The position numbers and the translations under genes are program-made. This document shows positions 43,830 to 52,995 of a DNA stretch of 64,000 bases, piece after piece. The DNA comes from Oceanospirillum sp048264105. GTDB lineage: Bacteria > Pseudomonadota > Gammaproteobacteria > Pseudomonadales > Halomonadaceae. The stretch covers positions 707,545 through 771,544 of the forward strand of contig JBLXDJ010000002.1 in assembly GCA_048264105.1 (NCBI GenBank). Reading direction: 5' to 3'. The notes under the pieces are model-generated. The model had not been told where the DNA came from, did not search any database, and saw only the letters and a list, made by a program, of their open reading frames with translations. Position 1 is the stretch's first letter, and every line of letters starts with the position of its first letter.

Positions 43830-44573
43830 ATGAGTATTGAAGGAAAAGTAGCTCTGGTAACAGGTGCAAGCCGTGGTATCGGCCGTGCAACTGCATACGC
43901 TCTGGGCAGGATGGGTGCCATCGTTGTGGGTACTGCCACTTCTGAATCCGGCGCACAGAATATCTCTGAAGGTCTTGCGGAGCAGGGCTATAAAGGTAAA
44001 GGTTACGTTCTGAATGTAACCTCCCAGGAGTCAGTTGACTCTGTTGTTAAAGCGATTACTGAAGAATTCGGTGCTCCTTTGATCGTCATCAATAACGCAG
44101 GTATCACACAGGATAACCTGCTGATGCGTATGAAAGAGGACGAGTGGGATTCTGTTATCGACACCAACCTTAAGTCGGTTTACCGTGTTGCTAAGGCAAC
44201 CATGCGCGGTATGACTAAGGCACGCTGGGGTCGTATTGTGAATATCAGTTCTGTTGTTGCCACTATGGGCAACATGGGACAAAGCAACTATGCAGCAGCG
44301 AAAGCGGGTATGGAAGGTTTTACCCGTGCGATGGCTCGTGAAGTGGCTTCCCGTAACATTACAGTGAATGCAGTGGCTCCGGGCTTTATTGCTACGGATA
44401 TGACACATGCATTGCCTGAAGAGCAGCACAAAATGCTGCTGACACAGATTCCTCTGGCCCGTCTGGGCCAGCCAGAAGAGATTGCTAATGCTGTCGCTTT
44501 CCTGGCGAGTGAAGGTGCGAGTTACATCTCAGGTGAAACTCTGCAAGTTAATGGCGGCATGAACATGCGCTAA
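43830..44573 (+). CDS. fabG: 3-oxoacyl-ACP reductase
   Basis: FabG is the NADPH-dependent beta-ketoacyl-ACP reductase of fatty acid synthesis. The 247-residue short-chain dehydrogenase has the cofactor motif TGASRGIG (11-18), NNAG (88-91) and the catalytic Ser141, Tyr154 and Lys158 in the QSNYAAAKAG context. Gene order and length leave no doubt about its role as the biosynthetic enzyme. Confidence 0.97.
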   Translation: MSIEGKVALVTGASRGIGRATAYALGRMGAIVVGTATSESGAQNISEGLAEQGYKGKGYVLNVTSQESVDSVVKAITEEFGAPLIVINNAGITQDNLLMRMKEDEWDSVIDTNLKSVYRVAKATMRGMTKARWGRIVNISSVVATMGNMGQSNYAAAKAGMEGFTRAMAREVASRNITVNAVAPGFIATDMTHALPEEQHKMLLTQIPLARLGQPEEIANAVAFLASEGASYISGETLQVNGGMNMR

Positions 44574-44682
44574 AGCCGGTTGTTGGCTGGTAGCTATTGC
44601 GCCACTCAGTAACCCTCTATAAAATACCGGTCAGCTTTTATTGCTGTTCGGATATTTGTACCCACAGGAGAAATTTTAAGTT

Positions 44683-44916
44683 ATGAGCACTATCGAAGAG
44701 CGTGTAAAAAAGATCGTAAGTGAGCAGCTGGGTGTTAAAGAAGAAGAAATCACCAATGCATCTTCTTTCGTTGACGATCTGGGTGCAGACTCTCTGGACA
44801 CCGTTGAGCTGGTAATGGCTCTGGAAGAAGAGTTTGAAACTGAGATCCCTGATGAAGAAGCTGAGAAGATTACTACCGTTCAGGAAGCAATCGACTACGT
44901 AGTTTCTCACCAGTAA
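44683..44916 (+). CDS. acpP: Acyl carrier protein
   Basis: A 77-residue acidic four-helix protein that carries acyl chains on a phosphopantetheine arm. The attachment site is Ser37 in GADSLDTVELVM. Sequence is near-universal for AcpP. It lies between fabG (109 bp) and fabF (153 bp), with a hairpin terminator between it and fabF. A possible remover of its prosthetic group, AcpH, is encoded at 59102. Confidence 0.98.
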   Translation: MSTIEERVKKIVSEQLGVKEEEITNASSFVDDLGADSLDTVELVMALEEEFETEIPDEEAEKITTVQEAIDYVVSHQ

Positions 44917-44953
44917 GATCGAGTGAGTATTCAGTCCTAGACTGACTACAAAG

Positions 44954-44990
44954 AAGCCGCTTTCTGCCTAGCAGGGGCGGCTTTTCTTTT
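44954..44990 (+). terminator. Terminator or attenuator after acpP
   Basis: AAGCCGC / GCGGCTT outer stem with an inner CTGC-CTA-GCAG stem, followed by TTCTTTTT. Placement suggests high acpP output relative to the downstream fabF. Confidence 0.75.
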
Positions 44991-45069
44991 TATTGCCGGG
45001 TACGATTTGTTGTAAGCAAGATATGTCTAATACCCCGGTCGTATTTTTAGCGTATTTGGAGGAAGCATA

Positions 45070-46308
45070 ATGCCTCGCAGAAGGGTCGTTGTTACTGGCC
45101 TGGGTTTGATCACGCCCCTCGGTAATAGTGTAAAGGACAGCTGGGACGGTATTCTGGCTGGTAAGAGCGGTATCGCGCCAATTGAGCACTTTGATACAAC
45201 GGGTTTCAGCACCCAGTTTGGTGGCTCAATTAAAGGCTTTGATGTCTCCGAATACATGCCTGCAAAAGATGCCCGTAAAATGGATACCTTTATCCAGTAC
45301 GGCATGGCAGCAGCTATTCAGGCTGTGGGTGATTCCGGCCTGGAATGCACTGAAGAGAATGCTTCCCGAATTGGTGTTGCGGTAGGTTCCGGTATTGGTG
45401 GTCTGCCAATGATCGAAGCAAACCACAATAACCTGCTGGCTAAAGGACCGCGTAAGATTTCGCCGTTCTTTGTACCGGGCAGCATCATCAACATGATTTC
45501 CGGTAATCTGGCGATTCGTTTCGGCTTCCAGGGGCCGAATATTGCCATTACCACAGCCTGTACAACAGGTACTCACAACATCGGTTACTCTGCGCGTACC
45601 ATCGCTTATGGTGATGCAGATGTGATGATTGCCGGTGGTGCTGAGATGGCGACAACGCCGCTGGGTCTGGGTGGCTTTGCCGCAGCCCGTGCGCTGTCGA
45701 CCCGTAATGACTCTCCTGAGACGGCCAGCCGTCCATGGGATGCTGATCGTGACGGTTTTGTACTGTCTGATGGTGCCGGTGTTCTGGTACTGGAAGAGTA
45801 CGAACATGCTAAAGCCCGTGGTGCGACTATCTATGTTGAGCTGACCGGCTTTGGTATGAGCGATGATGCGTACCACATGACATCTCCTCCGGAAGACGGT
45901 CGTGGTGCCGCAGCGTCTATGGCAAATGCGGTTAAAGATGCAGGTCTGAATCCTGAGCAGCTGGACTATATCAATGCTCACGGTACTTCTACTCCAGCGG
46001 GTGACGTTGCAGAAAGCCGCGCGGTAGAGAAAGTGATGGGCGATGCCGCTAAGAATGTTGCCGTAAGCTCCACTAAATCTATGATCGGCCACCTGTTAGG
46101 TGCTGCTGGTGCGGTAGAGGCTGTGTTCTCAGTACTGGCGATCCGTGATCAGGTTGCTCCACCAACCATCAACCTGGAGAATCCGGCTGAAGGTTGTAAC
46201 CTGGATTACGTACCGCACACCGCGCGCGACATGAAGATTGAACATGCGCTGTCTAACTCCTTTGGCTTCGGCGGAACCAACGGTTCCCTGCTGTTCTCCA
46301 AGGTGTAA
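45070..46308 (+). CDS. fabF: 3-oxoacyl-ACP synthase II
   Basis: FabF (KAS II) condenses malonyl-ACP with acyl-ACP in chain elongation. The 412-residue thiolase-fold protein has the Cys-His-His triad: Cys164 in TTACTTGTHNIGY, His304 in INAHGTSTPAGD and His341 in SMIGHLLGAAG. The start MPRRRVVVTGLGLITPLG is typical of FabF. The Cys-His-His set rules out FabH (Cys-His-Asn). Followed by a perfect terminator. Confidence 0.97.
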   Translation: MPRRRVVVTGLGLITPLGNSVKDSWDGILAGKSGIAPIEHFDTTGFSTQFGGSIKGFDVSEYMPAKDARKMDTFIQYGMAAAIQAVGDSGLECTEENASRIGVAVGSGIGGLPMIEANHNNLLAKGPRKISPFFVPGSIINMISGNLAIRFGFQGPNIAITTACTTGTHNIGYSARTIAYGDADVMIAGGAEMATTPLGLGGFAAARALSTRNDSPETASRPWDADRDGFVLSDGAGVLVLEEYEHAKARGATIYVELTGFGMSDDAYHMTSPPEDGRGAAASMANAVKDAGLNPEQLDYINAHGTSTPAGDVAESRAVEKVMGDAAKNVAVSSTKSMIGHLLGAAGAVEAVFSVLAIRDQVAPPTINLENPAEGCNLDYVPHTARDMKIEHALSNSFGFGGTNGSLLFSKV

Positions 46309-46337
46309 GACTGCATGTCAGATCTGTGCTGTTGCAC

Positions 46338-46364
46338 AAAAAAGGGCCCGATGGGCCCTTTTTT
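46338..46364 (+). terminator. Terminator after fabF
   Basis: Perfect 12-bp stem AAAAAAGGGCCC with its complement and a three-base loop GAT. The downstream gene pabC therefore needs its own promoter or readthrough. Confidence 0.9.
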
Positions 46365-46394
46365 ATCTCTGTCTTTTGCTATTGAGCTTCCCCT

Positions 46395-47270
46395 ATGGCG
46401 TTTCAGACTCTGATCAATGGTTTTAACCAGGCTACATTACCGGTCACTGATCGTGGCCTTGCTTATGGTGATGGTGTGTTTGAAACCTTCAGGGTTATTG
46501 AGGGCAAGGTCGGGCTGTTTGATCGGCACTGGCTGCGTCTGACACACTCTCTGCAGCGACTTGATATCCCACTGCCTTTATCATCCGAGCAGCTTGCTAC
46601 AGCAATTACGAAGGTGGTTGAGGGCGGCGATGGTGTCGCCAAGCTTGTGGTGACCCGGGGGAGTGGTGGTCGGGGTTACCGATGCCCGGATCAGCCGGAA
46701 AGCCAGTGGATGCTTCAGGGCTTCCCTCTGCCGGAAACGGACTCTGAACACTATGCAACCGGTGTCAGGGTGCGCAGCTGTCAGCTTCAGTTGTCTGAGC
46801 AGCCGGTATTAGCGGGAATGAAGCATCTGAACCGGCTTGAGCAGGTCATGGCGAGACAGGAATGGCAGGACGAATATTTTGAAGGTCTGATGTTTAGCCG
46901 CTCCGGTTATCTGATTGAAGCGACCATGTCGAACATCTTTCTGCTGCAGGGAGATCGCCTGTTAACGCCCCGGCTGCATCTTTGCGGCGTGCAGGGTGTG
47001 ATGCGGGATGCCATTTTACAGCTGGCGTCCGAAGCATCAGTTCCTGAGGTTACCGAAACCTTTGAAACCTTATTGAGTGCGGATGATCTCAGAGCAGCAG
47101 ATGCTGTCTTTATCTGTAACAGTGTGCGTGGAATTATTCCCGTTGCGGACTGGTATTGTAAATCCGGCAAGTTGATCTGCCAGTGGGATTCTGCTGGGCA
47201 TGCAGCGGTTATCTCATTAATGAACCGCCTGCACCCCGGGGCAAAACTACCGGTAGCGGATAAGGCATAA
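46395..47270 (+). CDS. pabC: Aminodeoxychorismate lyase
   Basis: PabC converts 4-amino-4-deoxychorismate to p-aminobenzoate and pyruvate in folate synthesis, with PLP. The 291-residue fold-type IV protein has DRGLAYGDGVFETFRV near the start, the PLP-binding Lys143 in GMKHLNRLEQV and the LIEATMSNIFLL motif. Linkage fabF-pabC-mltG-tmk-holB is shared with E. coli. Start ATG 46395. Confidence 0.94.
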   Translation: MAFQTLINGFNQATLPVTDRGLAYGDGVFETFRVIEGKVGLFDRHWLRLTHSLQRLDIPLPLSSEQLATAITKVVEGGDGVAKLVVTRGSGGRGYRCPDQPESQWMLQGFPLPETDSEHYATGVRVRSCQLQLSEQPVLAGMKHLNRLEQVMARQEWQDEYFEGLMFSRSGYLIEATMSNIFLLQGDRLLTPRLHLCGVQGVMRDAILQLASEASVPEVTETFETLLSADDLRAADAVFICNSVRGIIPVADWYCKSGKLICQWDSAGHAAVISLMNRLHPGAKLPVADKA

Positions 47271-47433
47271 GAGTGAATTTATCAGAGCCGCTTTTCTGGA
47301 TTTAAGGCTGGCTTCTGTGAATTGAGATGATGATCTGTCGTTAGCTTTCTGACTGTGTGTCAGGAGTATCCGTTGTGAAATAGCGACAGAAGTGTTTGCC
47401 GGCTGGTTGCCGGTATTGTTTTAAGGAAAAACT

Positions 47434-48492
47434 ATGGCTTTTCTGAATCGTCGGGTTATTGCCGTGCTAGTCGGTCTGGCTGTTCTTATACCGCTTGCCC
47501 TTTTTGCTTATTGGAAGCAGCTGCTTGAACAGCCCTTGCCATTAGCTGAACCCATGGTCTATGAAGTGACGTCCGGTTCCGGTGCGCATCGGGTAATGGC
47601 TGAGTTAGAAGCGCTTGATGTGCTGGGTGAGACCTGGCCGCTTAAAGTCTGGTTGAAAATGAATCCGGAAAAAGGGCGTCTGAAAGCCGGTGAATACCGG
47701 ATCCCGACCGGTATCAACGCTTATGAATTGATCGGGTTACTTGCCTCAGGCAAGACCATCCAATATCAGGTTACCCTGCCGGAAGGACTGAACTTTGCGG
47801 AGGCGCTTCAGCTTCTGCAGAAACAGGACAAACTGACCGTAAAAACGGCTGATATGAGTTTTGCTGAAATTATGCAGCAGGTTTCCGGCAAGCCTCCTGA
47901 GGAGGTTGAACATCATGAAGGTCGTTTTTTCCCGGATACCTATCAGTATCACAAAGGGGTCAGTGATCTTCAGATTCTGAAACGCGCTTACGATAAGATG
48001 AACCGGGTTTTAGAAGAAGAGTGGCAAAAAGCCGATAAGGCGGCTCTTCCTTATGGCAGTGCTTATGAAGCTTTGATTATGGCTTCTATCGTTGAAAAGG
48101 AGACGGGGGTGCCCAGCGAGCGTTCCCGCATTGCAGGGGTTTTTGTTCAGCGTCTGGAAAAAGGGATGCGCCTGCAGACCGATCCAACGGTGATCTATGG
48201 GTTGGGCGATCGTTACCAAGGCAATATTACTCGCCGTCACCTGAAAGAGAAAACGGCTTATAATACATATCGAATCAATGGCTTGCCGCCGACGCCTATT
48301 GCATTGCCGGGTCAGGATGCCATTCATGCTGCGCTGAATCCCCTGAAAGAAGGTGAGCTCTACTTTGTCGCCCGTGGCGATGGCAGCCATAAGTTCAGCA
48401 GGACTCTGGAAGAGCATAATAAAGCGGTACGCCACTACCAGATCTATAAGCGTAAACAGAATTATCAGTCAGCCCCTGATGCTCAGCAGTAA
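47434..48492 (+). CDS. mltG: Endolytic murein transglycosylase MltG
   Basis: MltG cleaves nascent glycan strands in the periplasm and may set strand length. The 352-residue protein has a single N-terminal membrane helix (about 8-26), a LysM-like region, and the YceG catalytic domain with Glu221 in ASIVEKETGVPSERSRIAGVF, matching the catalytic Glu of E. coli. AAGGA precedes the ATG. The 163 bp upstream show nothing clear. Confidence 0.94.
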   Translation: MAFLNRRVIAVLVGLAVLIPLALFAYWKQLLEQPLPLAEPMVYEVTSGSGAHRVMAELEALDVLGETWPLKVWLKMNPEKGRLKAGEYRIPTGINAYELIGLLASGKTIQYQVTLPEGLNFAEALQLLQKQDKLTVKTADMSFAEIMQQVSGKPPEEVEHHEGRFFPDTYQYHKGVSDLQILKRAYDKMNRVLEEEWQKADKAALPYGSAYEALIMASIVEKETGVPSERSRIAGVFVQRLEKGMRLQTDPTVIYGLGDRYQGNITRRHLKEKTAYNTYRINGLPPTPIALPGQDAIHAALNPLKEGELYFVARGDGSHKFSRTLEEHNKAVRHYQIYKRKQNYQSAPDAQQ

Positions 48493-48528
48493 CGTCGAGT
48501 GCATAGGGCTGGCTCAGTCGGATCTATT

Positions 48529-49182
48529 ATGACCTCAAAATCAGAGAACCCGAAAAAGGGATGTTTTATCACGCTGGAAGGTTCAGAAGGCGTTGGTAAA
48601 AGCACAAACCTGGCGTTTATTCAGCAGTGGCTGGAAGAGCAGGGGCATCAGCCACTGATGACCCGTGAGCCCGGTGGTACACCGATGGCGGAAGAGATGC
48701 GTGAGCTGCTGCTAAGTCAGCGGGAAGAAACGGTGAGTGAAAAAGCAGAGCTGTTGCTGATGTTTGCAGCCCGAGCCCAGCATCTGGATCAGAAAATTCT
48801 GCCGGAGCTGGAACGGGGCGGTTGTGTTGTTTCTGATCGTTTTACCGATGCGACCTATGCCTATCAGGGTTATGCCCGGGGTCTGAATCTGGACTGGATC
48901 GCCCAGCTTGAACAGCTGGTGCAGGAGCAGGTTCGTCCTGATCTGACGATCCTGCTGGATCTGCCGACGGATGTTGCTCAGCAGCGGGTGACCAAGCGCG
49001 GAACGACAGATCGTTTCGAGCAGGAAAAAACCACCTTCTTTGATCGTGTTCGTCAGGGGTATCTGACCCGAGCTGAAGCTGAGCCGGAACGTTTTGCGGT
49101 CATAGATGCCGGTCAGCCGCTGGAAAAAGTACAGCAGGACATCGCTCTTGTTTTGAGTGACTTTTTTGAGCAGCGGGTCTGA
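48529..49182 (+). CDS. tmk: Thymidylate kinase
   Basis: Tmk phosphorylates dTMP to dTDP. From ATG 48529 it has 217 residues, with the P-loop GSEGVGKST (18-26), the DR(F/Y) motif in VVSDRFTDATYAYQG and the lid region near residue 150. A GTG 30 bases upstream would extend it, but GGATC near the chosen ATG and family length favour 48529. Confidence 0.95.
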   Translation: MTSKSENPKKGCFITLEGSEGVGKSTNLAFIQQWLEEQGHQPLMTREPGGTPMAEEMRELLLSQREETVSEKAELLLMFAARAQHLDQKILPELERGGCVVSDRFTDATYAYQGYARGLNLDWIAQLEQLVQEQVRPDLTILLDLPTDVAQQRVTKRGTTDRFEQEKTTFFDRVRQGYLTRAEAEPERFAVIDAGQPLEKVQQDIALVLSDFFEQRV

Positions 49183-49227
49183 TGACGGCCCTCGCTTTAA
49201 GCGCTACATTTTCGTCTTTCGGATAAA

Positions 49228-50241
49228 ATGATGACAGATGTTGTAAAAGATTCGCCGCTGCAACCCTTTGTCTGGCAACAGGAATACTGGGCCCAGCTGA
49301 TCGGTCAGCATAAATCCGGCCGCCTGCCACATGCCCTGTTGCTTTCCGGTGAACAGGGGATCGGCAAATACCATCTGGCACGCGCCTTAGCGGCCTACCT
49401 GTTATGTCGGCAACCCGGTGATCAGGCGTGTGGCAACTGTGCCTCCTGCTCGCTTTTTCATGCCGGTACCCACCCTGATCTGTTAGAGATTATGCCGGAA
49501 AGTCAGGGTAAGCAGATTAAGATTGAACAGGTACGTAAGCTGCAGTCTTATGCCAATAAAACCGCTCAACAGGGCGGTTTCCGGGTGGTTATTCTGCAGC
49601 CTGCTGATGCGATGAATATCAATGCGGCCAACGCCCTGCTGAAAAATCTCGAAGAGCCCGGCGAGAATGTGCTCTTTATTCTGTTAAGTCATCGCCTTAG
49701 TGGCATGATGCCGACCATTAAGAGTCGCTGTCAGCAGTTTTCTCTGCCGATTCCTGATCAGGAACAGTCACTGGATTGGCTTGCTTCACATCTGTCCAGT
49801 CACGCCGCGCTTCATGCCGAGAAGCTGCTGAAAATGGCTCAGGGGAATCCTCTGTTAGCTCAGGAGCTGGCTGATGAGGCTCTGCACAAGCAGAGGGATA
49901 AACTGTTTTTTGCCATGGAATCTCTGACCCGCGGCGGAGACCCGGTTGAGTTGGCTCCCGGTTTTTCTGAAGGTGATCTGCAGTGGACATTGCGCTGGAT
50001 GCAGCAGTGGCTGAATGACTGGTGCCGCTGGATGGTGACACAGGATGAAAACGATCTTTCGTTTCCGGATATGCTGCCGCTGTATCGCCAGTGGCAGCAC
50101 TCGGCGTCACTGGAAAAAGCGCGGTTGTTGTTTCAGGATGTCGGTCGCCTGAGGACACAGCTTCTCACCGGTGCGAACCCCAATCTCCAATTAGCGATGG
50201 AGTCTCTGCTTATCCGCTGGGCGGATAAAATGCTACCCTGA
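49228..50241 (+). CDS. holB: DNA polymerase III subunit delta'
   Basis: Delta-prime subunit of the clamp loader. The 337-residue AAA+ protein has a zinc site Cys60, Cys68, Cys71 and Cys74, a modified P-loop SGEQGIGKY (delta' is not an active ATPase) and the SRC motif in IKSRCQQFSL. The ATG may be 49228 or 49231. Lies between tmk and pilZ as in Pseudomonas. Confidence 0.95.
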   Translation: MMTDVVKDSPLQPFVWQQEYWAQLIGQHKSGRLPHALLLSGEQGIGKYHLARALAAYLLCRQPGDQACGNCASCSLFHAGTHPDLLEIMPESQGKQIKIEQVRKLQSYANKTAQQGGFRVVILQPADAMNINAANALLKNLEEPGENVLFILLSHRLSGMMPTIKSRCQQFSLPIPDQEQSLDWLASHLSSHAALHAEKLLKMAQGNPLLAQELADEALHKQRDKLFFAMESLTRGGDPVELAPGFSEGDLQWTLRWMQQWLNDWCRWMVTQDENDLSFPDMLPLYRQWQHSASLEKARLLFQDVGRLRTQLLTGANPNLQLAMESLLIRWADKMLP

Positions 50242-50294
50242 TGTTTCGGATCATAGGGTAAGTTGCGAACCAATTTCACAGGGAGACGCAGGCG

Positions 50295-50654
50295 ATGGTG
50301 CAGGAAAATAATACCGAAAAAACAGCCCTGAAAGCGGCAGTGGTAAATCTGGCCACTAAAGATGAGCTGTATGAGGCTTATATGCCTTTTCTGCAAAATG
50401 GTGGTCTTTTTTTGCCGACACGAGGCAACTTCCGGCTTGGTCAGGAACTGTCGCTGATGCTGAACCTGATGAATGAGCCGGATAAAATTCCCGTCACTGC
50501 CCATGTGGTATGGATTACCCCTCAGGGTGCTCATGGCCGACGCGCGGCGGGTATTGGGGTTCAGTTCAGTGACGAACAGATCTCATTGCGGGATAAAATT
50601 GAGCGCTATCTTGCCGGCAGCCTTAACTCGCAACATCCGACTCATACGCTTTGA
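50295..50654 (+). CDS. pilZ: Type IV pilus assembly protein PilZ
   Basis: A 119-residue stand-alone PilZ-domain protein of the type IV pilus type, needed for pilus assembly. The NGGLFLPTRGNFRLG stretch matches Pseudomonas PilZ. The canonical RxxxR and D/NxSxxG motifs for cyclic di-GMP are absent, as in that protein, so it should not bind the nucleotide. GGGAGA lies eight bases before the ATG. Its gene order after holB supports the call. Confidence 0.9.
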   Translation: MVQENNTEKTALKAAVVNLATKDELYEAYMPFLQNGGLFLPTRGNFRLGQELSLMLNLMNEPDKIPVTAHVVWITPQGAHGRRAAGIGVQFSDEQISLRDKIERYLAGSLNSQHPTHTL

Positions 50655-50723
50655 TCTCTGCTGGTGTGGCTATCATCTGCTCACCAGAATGCATTGGTGT
50701 TTATGCTGCCGGCATCTAGACTT

Positions 50724-50750
50724 AACACGCCTTTCTATAAAAGGTGTGTT
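50724..50750 (+). terminator. Hairpin between pilZ and tatD
   Basis: AACACGCCTTT / AAAGGTGTGTT forms an 11-pair stem with one G-T and a five-base loop. Only a short T-run follows (GTTTGATT), so it may be a weak terminator or an mRNA-stabilising hairpin. Confidence 0.45.
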
Positions 50751-50789
50751 TGATTGACAGACCACCGATTGATGTAATTTAGGATATTT

Positions 50790-51593
50790 ATGTACCTGAT
50801 TGATTCCCACTGCCATCTGGATCGTCTTGATTTAACACCTTATCAGGGCGATCTGAATCTGGCGCTTGAAGCGGCTCACGATCGTGGCGTGAGTCACTTT
50901 CTGGCGGTCAGCGTGACACTGGATGATGTGGCCGAGTTAAAAGATCTGGCTCGCCAGTACACCTCTGTTTTTGCTTCGGCAGGTGTTCATCCCCTGCAGG
51001 ATCTGCCCCATGAACCGACCGTTGAGGAGCTGGTGAAAGAGGCTGAGGATGAGCTGGTTGTGGCGGTGGGCGAAACCGGTCTGGATTATCATTATGCACC
51101 GGAGACAAAAGAGCTGCAGAAGGAGCGCTTCAAGCGTCACCTGCTGGCAGCTCAACAGGTGAATAAGCCGGTTATTATCCACACCCGTGATGCTAAAGAA
51201 GATACTCTGGAGATGCTGGAGCAATATGGGCCGGATGCCGGTGGTGTCCTGCACTGCTTCACCGAAGATCTGGATATGGCGCGTCGTGGAATCGCCCTGG
51301 GCTATTATGTGTCTATTTCCGGTATCGTTACGTTCCGGAACGCGGATCAGGTACGCGAAGTGGCGAAGAAAATCCCGCTGGATTCGCTTCTGGTTGAAAC
51401 GGATTCACCTTATCTGGCACCGGTTCCTCATCGTGGCAAGAAATGTGAGCCTCAGTATGTGCGTGATGTTGCGGAGTTTATCGCAGAGCAGCGTGGCATC
51501 TCCTATGATGAATTAGCGATGCAGACCACTGCTAACTTCTTCCGTCTGTTTAAGGGCGCAGCACCGAAAGCGGTGGCCGCAGACGAAAAATAG
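50790..51593 (+). CDS. ycfH: TatD-family metal-dependent deoxyribonuclease
   Basis: A 267-residue TIM-barrel hydrolase of the TatD family (YcfH branch). Metal ligands are visible: His7 and His9 in DSHCHLD, Glu95 in VGETGLDYHY, His residues in IIHTRDA and LHCFTED, and the Asp in ETDSPYLAP. These enzymes act as 3'-5' exonucleases or DNases in quality control. AGGA lies five bases before the ATG. Order holB-pilZ-tatD is as in Pseudomonas. Confidence 0.92.
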   Translation: MYLIDSHCHLDRLDLTPYQGDLNLALEAAHDRGVSHFLAVSVTLDDVAELKDLARQYTSVFASAGVHPLQDLPHEPTVEELVKEAEDELVVAVGETGLDYHYAPETKELQKERFKRHLLAAQQVNKPVIIHTRDAKEDTLEMLEQYGPDAGGVLHCFTEDLDMARRGIALGYYVSISGIVTFRNADQVREVAKKIPLDSLLVETDSPYLAPVPHRGKKCEPQYVRDVAEFIAEQRGISYDELAMQTTANFFRLFKGAAPKAVAADEK

Positions 51594-51634
51594 AGATGAT
51601 TTAGCGGTATTTTCAACCGCCTGAAGACACCATT

Positions 51635-51669
51635 AAAAACCGGCCCGATCATTTCTGGCCGGTTTTTTT
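51635..51669. terminator. Bidirectional terminator after tatD
   Basis: AAAAACCGGCC and GGCCGGTTTTT form a stem around an 11-base loop, between convergent tatD and the YiiX-like gene. Confidence 0.8.
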
Positions 51670-51703
51670 GTTTTTGTCAGATGATCTTTACCGTTTACAA
51701 CGA

Positions 51704-52714
51704 TTAATGGGGGCGGCCACCGGCATCGCCCTCATAAAAGTCGGCATCGCTCTGGGGCGATGTGAAAGGCACAAAAGGAACCTTCTTGGTTTTGACTTTT
51801 TTCTTAGCAATTTCGGCTAGTTCTGACTCCGGATCAGCGGTGAGTTTTTCCTGATCCTTTATATCGCCCTGGGGCAGAGGCTCATCGCTGGTTTGGCCTT
51901 CCGGGTAGACGTACATGGACTCTTCCTGGCTGTCCAGAATACCCTTGCCGTGCCATGGCAGAAGCCGGTAATCCGCATGATCTGAGAAGTCCATAAACGG
52001 ATATTTGATAATCTCAAAGTACGGCGAGTAATCGAAATCCCTCGGGGTACACAGTTTCGGGTTGCGCCGGAACAGCTGCACTCCCTGATCACCACTCTTT
52101 TTCACCAGTGGCAGAATCGGAAACTGAATAAAACCAAAGGCTTCAGCGATCATAGTAGAACAGACCGTTTTGGTTGCCTTACCGGCATTGTGCTGGAATA
52201 GAGAAGAGCGCCAACGCCTGGGCATAATCCACCAGGGAAACAGGAAGCGAGCCAGATCCAGAATCTGGCGTACATCGTATTCCTTGCCCAGCTGACTGAT
52301 GGAGTAATGGATCATCTGCTGACTGTCTTTGTGGCTTAAACCCCGTGGCCGACAGATACGGATATGGTCGTCTTTATAGCTGGAGAGATCCCGTACAACC
52401 GTGCCCAGCCCCAGTTCAGACTCAACAATCAGCTGGGTATCCGGGCTGAAAGGAAAGAGTTCGATCAGGGTTTTACGCAGTTCCGGGTCTTCTATATCGT
52501 GCAGGCGACCCAGGTAGAGCGCGGCGTGTGACCAGGGGCTTTGGGTGATCATCTTAATAACATCACTGACCCGTGAGCGCCCTTCGATCAGGAGAACATC
52601 ACAGGGACGAATTTCGTAACGGATGCGTTCAAAATCCGACATCGGAAATTCCGGGCTGGGTCTTTGCTGTGTCAGCCAGTTGACGATTGGCCGTGTCATT
52701 CTGGTTATTTTCAT
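51704..52714 (-). CDS. YiiX/YebB-like permuted NlpC/P60 cysteine hydrolase
   Basis: A 336-residue protein resembling the permuted NlpC/P60 (YiiX/YebB) group. In this group the catalytic His precedes the Cys: His63 in QSPWSHAALYLG and Cys185 in KTVCSTMIAEAFG. A DVLLIEG strand precedes the His. No signal peptide is evident. The C-terminal 70 residues are charged and low-complexity. Members act on peptide or lipid acyl/amide bonds, but no substrate is established here. It is single and convergent with tatD. Start ATG 52714. Confidence 0.75.
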   Translation of the reverse strand: MKITRMTRPIVNWLTQQRPSPEFPMSDFERIRYEIRPCDVLLIEGRSRVSDVIKMITQSPWSHAALYLGRLHDIEDPELRKTLIELFPFSPDTQLIVESELGLGTVVRDLSSYKDDHIRICRPRGLSHKDSQQMIHYSISQLGKEYDVRQILDLARFLFPWWIMPRRWRSSLFQHNAGKATKTVCSTMIAEAFGFIQFPILPLVKKSGDQGVQLFRRNPKLCTPRDFDYSPYFEIIKYPFMDFSDHADYRLLPWHGKGILDSQEESMYVYPEGQTSDEPLPQGDIKDQEKLTADPESELAEIAKKKVKTKKVPFVPFTSPQSDADFYEGDAGGRPH

Positions 52715-52995
52715 CGCAGTATCCTCCGCGATTCTTGGCTGTACTTACATCAGGATGAATCTTTTAGGGTCTTTTATTAAGCGTAAGCTATTTCTGCACG
52801 TCTGTCAGAGCAGGCTTTGACTGGAATGGGATTTATGTGCGGGCAATACGCTTAATGAAAAAAGTGACAGGGATCAAATAGCATCAGTTCAGGGAGAGCA
52901 AATTCATTAAAGCGTCATAATGCCAGAGGCCGGGAAGCATATACTGAGTTTGTGACGTGAAAATGACTATAAGAAACAAACACGGAGGAATCGAC

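Noticed and set aside
50754..50782. TTGACA before tatD as a promoter
   Set aside because: The matching -10 at 17 bp is poor (ATTTAG) and a normal Shine-Dalgarno lies there, so the hexamer is probably chance.
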